NCBI GenBank assembly: GCA_937916075.1
Contig: CALGHW010000074.1
Span: 1-8,124 of the forward strand
Source of the DNA: an uncultured Prevotella sp.
GTDB lineage: Bacteria; Bacteroidota; Bacteroidia; Bacteroidales; Bacteroidaceae
DNA: 8,124 nt
Reading direction: 5' to 3'
Below, in pieces: positions 7,601 through 8,124 of the stretch. The position numbers were made by a program, and so were the translations under genes. The notes under the pieces were generated by a model. It ran no database searches and was not told the origin of the DNA. It saw only the letters and a program-made list of their open reading frames with translations. Numbering within the stretch: position 1 is the stretch's first letter; each line of letters begins with the position of its first letter.

Positions 7601-7884
7601 TCCCCGTTGTACTTGAAGCTCTGGGTCTGCATGCCGATATACGAGAATTTCAGGGTGAGCTGTCCCTTGTCGGCTGGTACCTTGAGCGAGTATTGTCCGT
7701 TGAAGTCGGTCACTGTTCCGACGATGATACGGTTTTGGCTGTTCACGAACGTGACGTTCACGCCGATACACGGCTCCGTGCTGTTGCCTATTTTTTCGGT
7801 GACGACACCTGTCAGGGTTTTCTGTGCCAGCGCAGCCTGCACCACCATGACAAATAATATCAGTAATATATGCTTGATTTTCAT
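4618..7884 (-). CDS. SusC/RagA-family TonB-linked outer-membrane transporter
   Basis: A 1088-residue outer-membrane barrel that, with its SusD partner, should import a ligand using energy passed on by TonB. Residues 1-20 are a Sec signal peptide ending A-L-A before Q21. Residues 22-105 look like the carboxypeptidase-regulatory-like beta-sandwich typical of SusC (L-T-G-V-V-T near the start, D-F-N-G-Q-Y-S-L at 60-67, S-Y-I-G-M-Q at 81-86). A possible TonB box E-V-Q-V-K-G follows at 111-116. The plug spans about 130-260: A-L-Q-G-Q-L-G-G-V-D at 155-164, I-R-I-R-G-T-A-T-L-N-G at 177-187, P-L-I-V-V-N-G-V-P at 191-199, S-I-E-V-L-K-D-A at 231-238 and G-A-N-G-V-L-L-I-T-T-K at 248-258. The rest is the barrel, with an acidic D-x-N-x-D-G-K-I-D loop near 905-915, V-R-L-K-T-L-S-L-S-Y near 1010 and a terminal Phe. 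Length is normal for SusC. There is no N-terminal STN signalling domain, so sigma/anti-sigma signalling through this receptor is unlikely. Substrate unknown. Confidence 0.97.
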   Translation of the reverse strand: MKIKHILLILFVMVVQAALAQKTLTGVVTEKIGNSTEPCIGVNVTFVNSQNRIIVGTVTDFNGQYSLKVPADKGQLTLKFSYIGMQTQSFKYNGETRKNVTMTSGAQQIKEVQVKGTRTRRNEMGVTQKQMSFATQKINMSEITAVSPVTSVEEALQGQLGGVDIIAAGDPGAKSSIRIRGTATLNGNADPLIVVNGVPYSTDIDDSFDFNTANQEDFAQMLSLNPNDIESIEVLKDAASTAVYGTAGANGVLLITTKQGAMGKTRFTFSTKNSMKFEPKSMPMLNGDEYKAFIQDAIWNTANARGLSKSADLLEYLFDTPEINYNTDWRYFDEYNQNVDWLSYLTKNAFTTDNSFSMSGGGERATYRLSMSYLSEDGTTKGTGLTRFNTSLNIGYRFSEKLTVRTEYTYSDTEKKAPWTTKLRSEAMRKMPNKSPYYIDDTTGEMTDTYFTRQNTDEFQGAFSSNDGGTNSTNFHPILMANDSYRNLNTKEQKMTVRANWYILPELTFYGYVSMKYNTSKTETFLPQAATGVVSTNTFANRSSDYYSNNFSLQSEAKLIYAKDWLDKKHQFTATALWRTSQSRSSNTTSTRYNVASAAIADPGSGGGVLLSQGSGKSEVRSLSGIGSVVYTFLDRYTVNGTVNYEGKSSLARDNRWGIFPSLGASWIVSDEPFMKWAKPALTEAKIRASYGMSGNAPSGTSPYVGTYSAAGNYMDGAAVTINTMQLNKLKWETSREVDLGVDLNGDLTATFDWYRKNTSDLLQKNVELPAATGLPTARIGWYNSGKIRNEGWEFRIEYQALKTKDWNLRLNYNVNRNKNTIVELPQNINEEQFSLKNGAYAQRLISGTAVGSFFGFKYAGVYQNLEDTYAKDADGGIMYDMQGKPIVMKNGTYTCYPGDAKYEDINHDGKIDKNDIVYIGNSNPLLSGGGGFTLKYKGLALTVFLHYRLGQKIINKARMNAESMYGADNQSTAVLRRWRNEGDVTDVPRALWKYGYNYLGSDRFVESCSFVRLKTLSLSYTLPKNFVKKLGVNSANVFITGYDLLTFTDYNGQDPEVNLPSNITSLAEDDAQTPRSKRVSMGVTINF

Positions 7885-7906
7885 ATCTGTTATTGCTTAT
7901 TGTGGG
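7885..7906 (-). other. Short intergenic spacer before the SusC-like gene
   Basis: Only 22 bases separate the upstream TAA from the SusC ATG. On the coding strand it reads CCCACAATAAGCAATAACAG followed by AT, A-rich and without a purine-rich Shine-Dalgarno core. Bacteroidota genes often start this way. It is too short for a full promoter and holds no hairpin terminator, which supports read-through from the upstream gene. Confidence 0.6.
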
Positions 7907-8124
7907 TTAGAATACGTCCTCGATGAAGTGTGCGCAGGCATCCTGGAACACGAACGGGAAGTAGTCGTAGGTAGATGTTACGTTGACACGACGGGTCACC
8001 TGGCCTGTGTGGCGGTCGGCAATGCCTACGCTCAGTTTGCTGCCGTCATCATAGATGTTCATCTTGGTGGCGATGACTTCCGTGTTGCCGCCATTCTCTT
8101 GGGTGTCTTGCTGGCAGGTGATGA
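7907..8124 (-). CDS. Unrecognised protein, C-terminal 72 codons only (gene runs off the window)
   Basis: A stop-free frame enters from the right edge and ends in TAA (complement of 7907-7909). My own translation gives a tail starting I-T-C-Q-Q-D, with a middle N-I-Y-D-D-G-S-K-L-S-V-G and the end A-C-A-H-F-I-E-D-V-F. It is polar with alternating hydrophobic residues, which suggests beta strands, and it has two Cys and several aromatics near the end. I do not recognise the family: it shows neither the SusD C-terminal signature nor a FAS1 ending (N-G-x-I-H-x-I/V-D). The start, signal peptide and domain content are outside the window. It lies 22 bases upstream of the SusC-like gene on the same strand, so it is very probably co-transcribed and may be another surface or periplasmic component of the same system. 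That role is inference from position only. Confidence refers to this being coding, not to any function. Confidence 0.75.
   Translation of the reverse strand, partial: ITCQQDTQENGGNTEVIATKMNIYDDGSKLSVGIADRHTGQVTRRVNVTSTYDYFPFVFQDACAHFIEDVF

Larger units (their letters stand above)
1..8124 (-). other. Probable single operon: unknown gene, SusC, SusD, FAS1 protein, FAS1 protein
   Basis: Five consecutive genes share the minus strand with gaps of 22, 34, 16 and 19 bases, and no terminator-like hairpin lies between them. Four products are visibly outer-membrane or surface proteins. The promoter must lie beyond the right edge and the terminator beyond the left edge. No enzyme, transcription factor, sigma/anti-sigma pair or hybrid sensor is encoded inside the window, so it is only part of a larger locus. 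It could be a polysaccharide utilisation locus or another SusCD-type import system. Confidence 0.85.

Overview
The window is a slice of a Bacteroidota (most likely Bacteroidales) chromosome. The evidence is a complete SusC/SusD pair, lipoprotein signals ending in Cys followed by acidic residues, gene starts without a clear Shine-Dalgarno sequence, and two FAS1 (fasciclin) lipoproteins of a kind common in gut Bacteroidales. Base composition looks slightly above 50% GC by eye, which would fit a Prevotellaceae-, Muribaculaceae- or Bacteroidaceae-like genome. The genus cannot be fixed from the sequence alone.

All real genes lie on the minus strand and read from high to low coordinates. They are: (1) the last 72 codons of an unrecognised gene, 7907-8124; (2) a 1088-residue SusC/RagA-type TonB-dependent outer-membrane transporter, 4618-7884; (3) a 523-residue SusD/RagB-type surface lipoprotein, 3012-4583; (4) a 586-residue lipoprotein with two FAS1 domains and a C-terminal beta-rich module, 1235-2995; (5) a second, divergent two-FAS1 lipoprotein of which 405 N-terminal residues are visible, 1-1215. 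The gaps are 22, 34, 16 and 19 bases, with no room for terminators or separate promoters, so this is almost certainly one operon. Both ends run off the window. There are no gene-free stretches above about 35 bases, and I saw no RNA genes, mobile elements, CRISPR arrays or long repeats.

Functionally, SusC and SusD should form a lidded outer-membrane importer driven by TonB. The two FAS1 lipoproteins probably sit on the cell surface next to it as accessory binding or adhesion subunits. No glycoside hydrolase, lyase, sulfatase, peptidase, sigma/anti-sigma pair or hybrid two-component sensor is visible, so the substrate cannot be named. The most interesting part is the SusCD plus tandem-FAS1 arrangement: the first FAS1 protein ends in a carbohydrate-binding-module-like domain, the second has degenerate FAS1 signatures and a cysteine cluster, and an unidentified gene sits directly upstream in the same operon.
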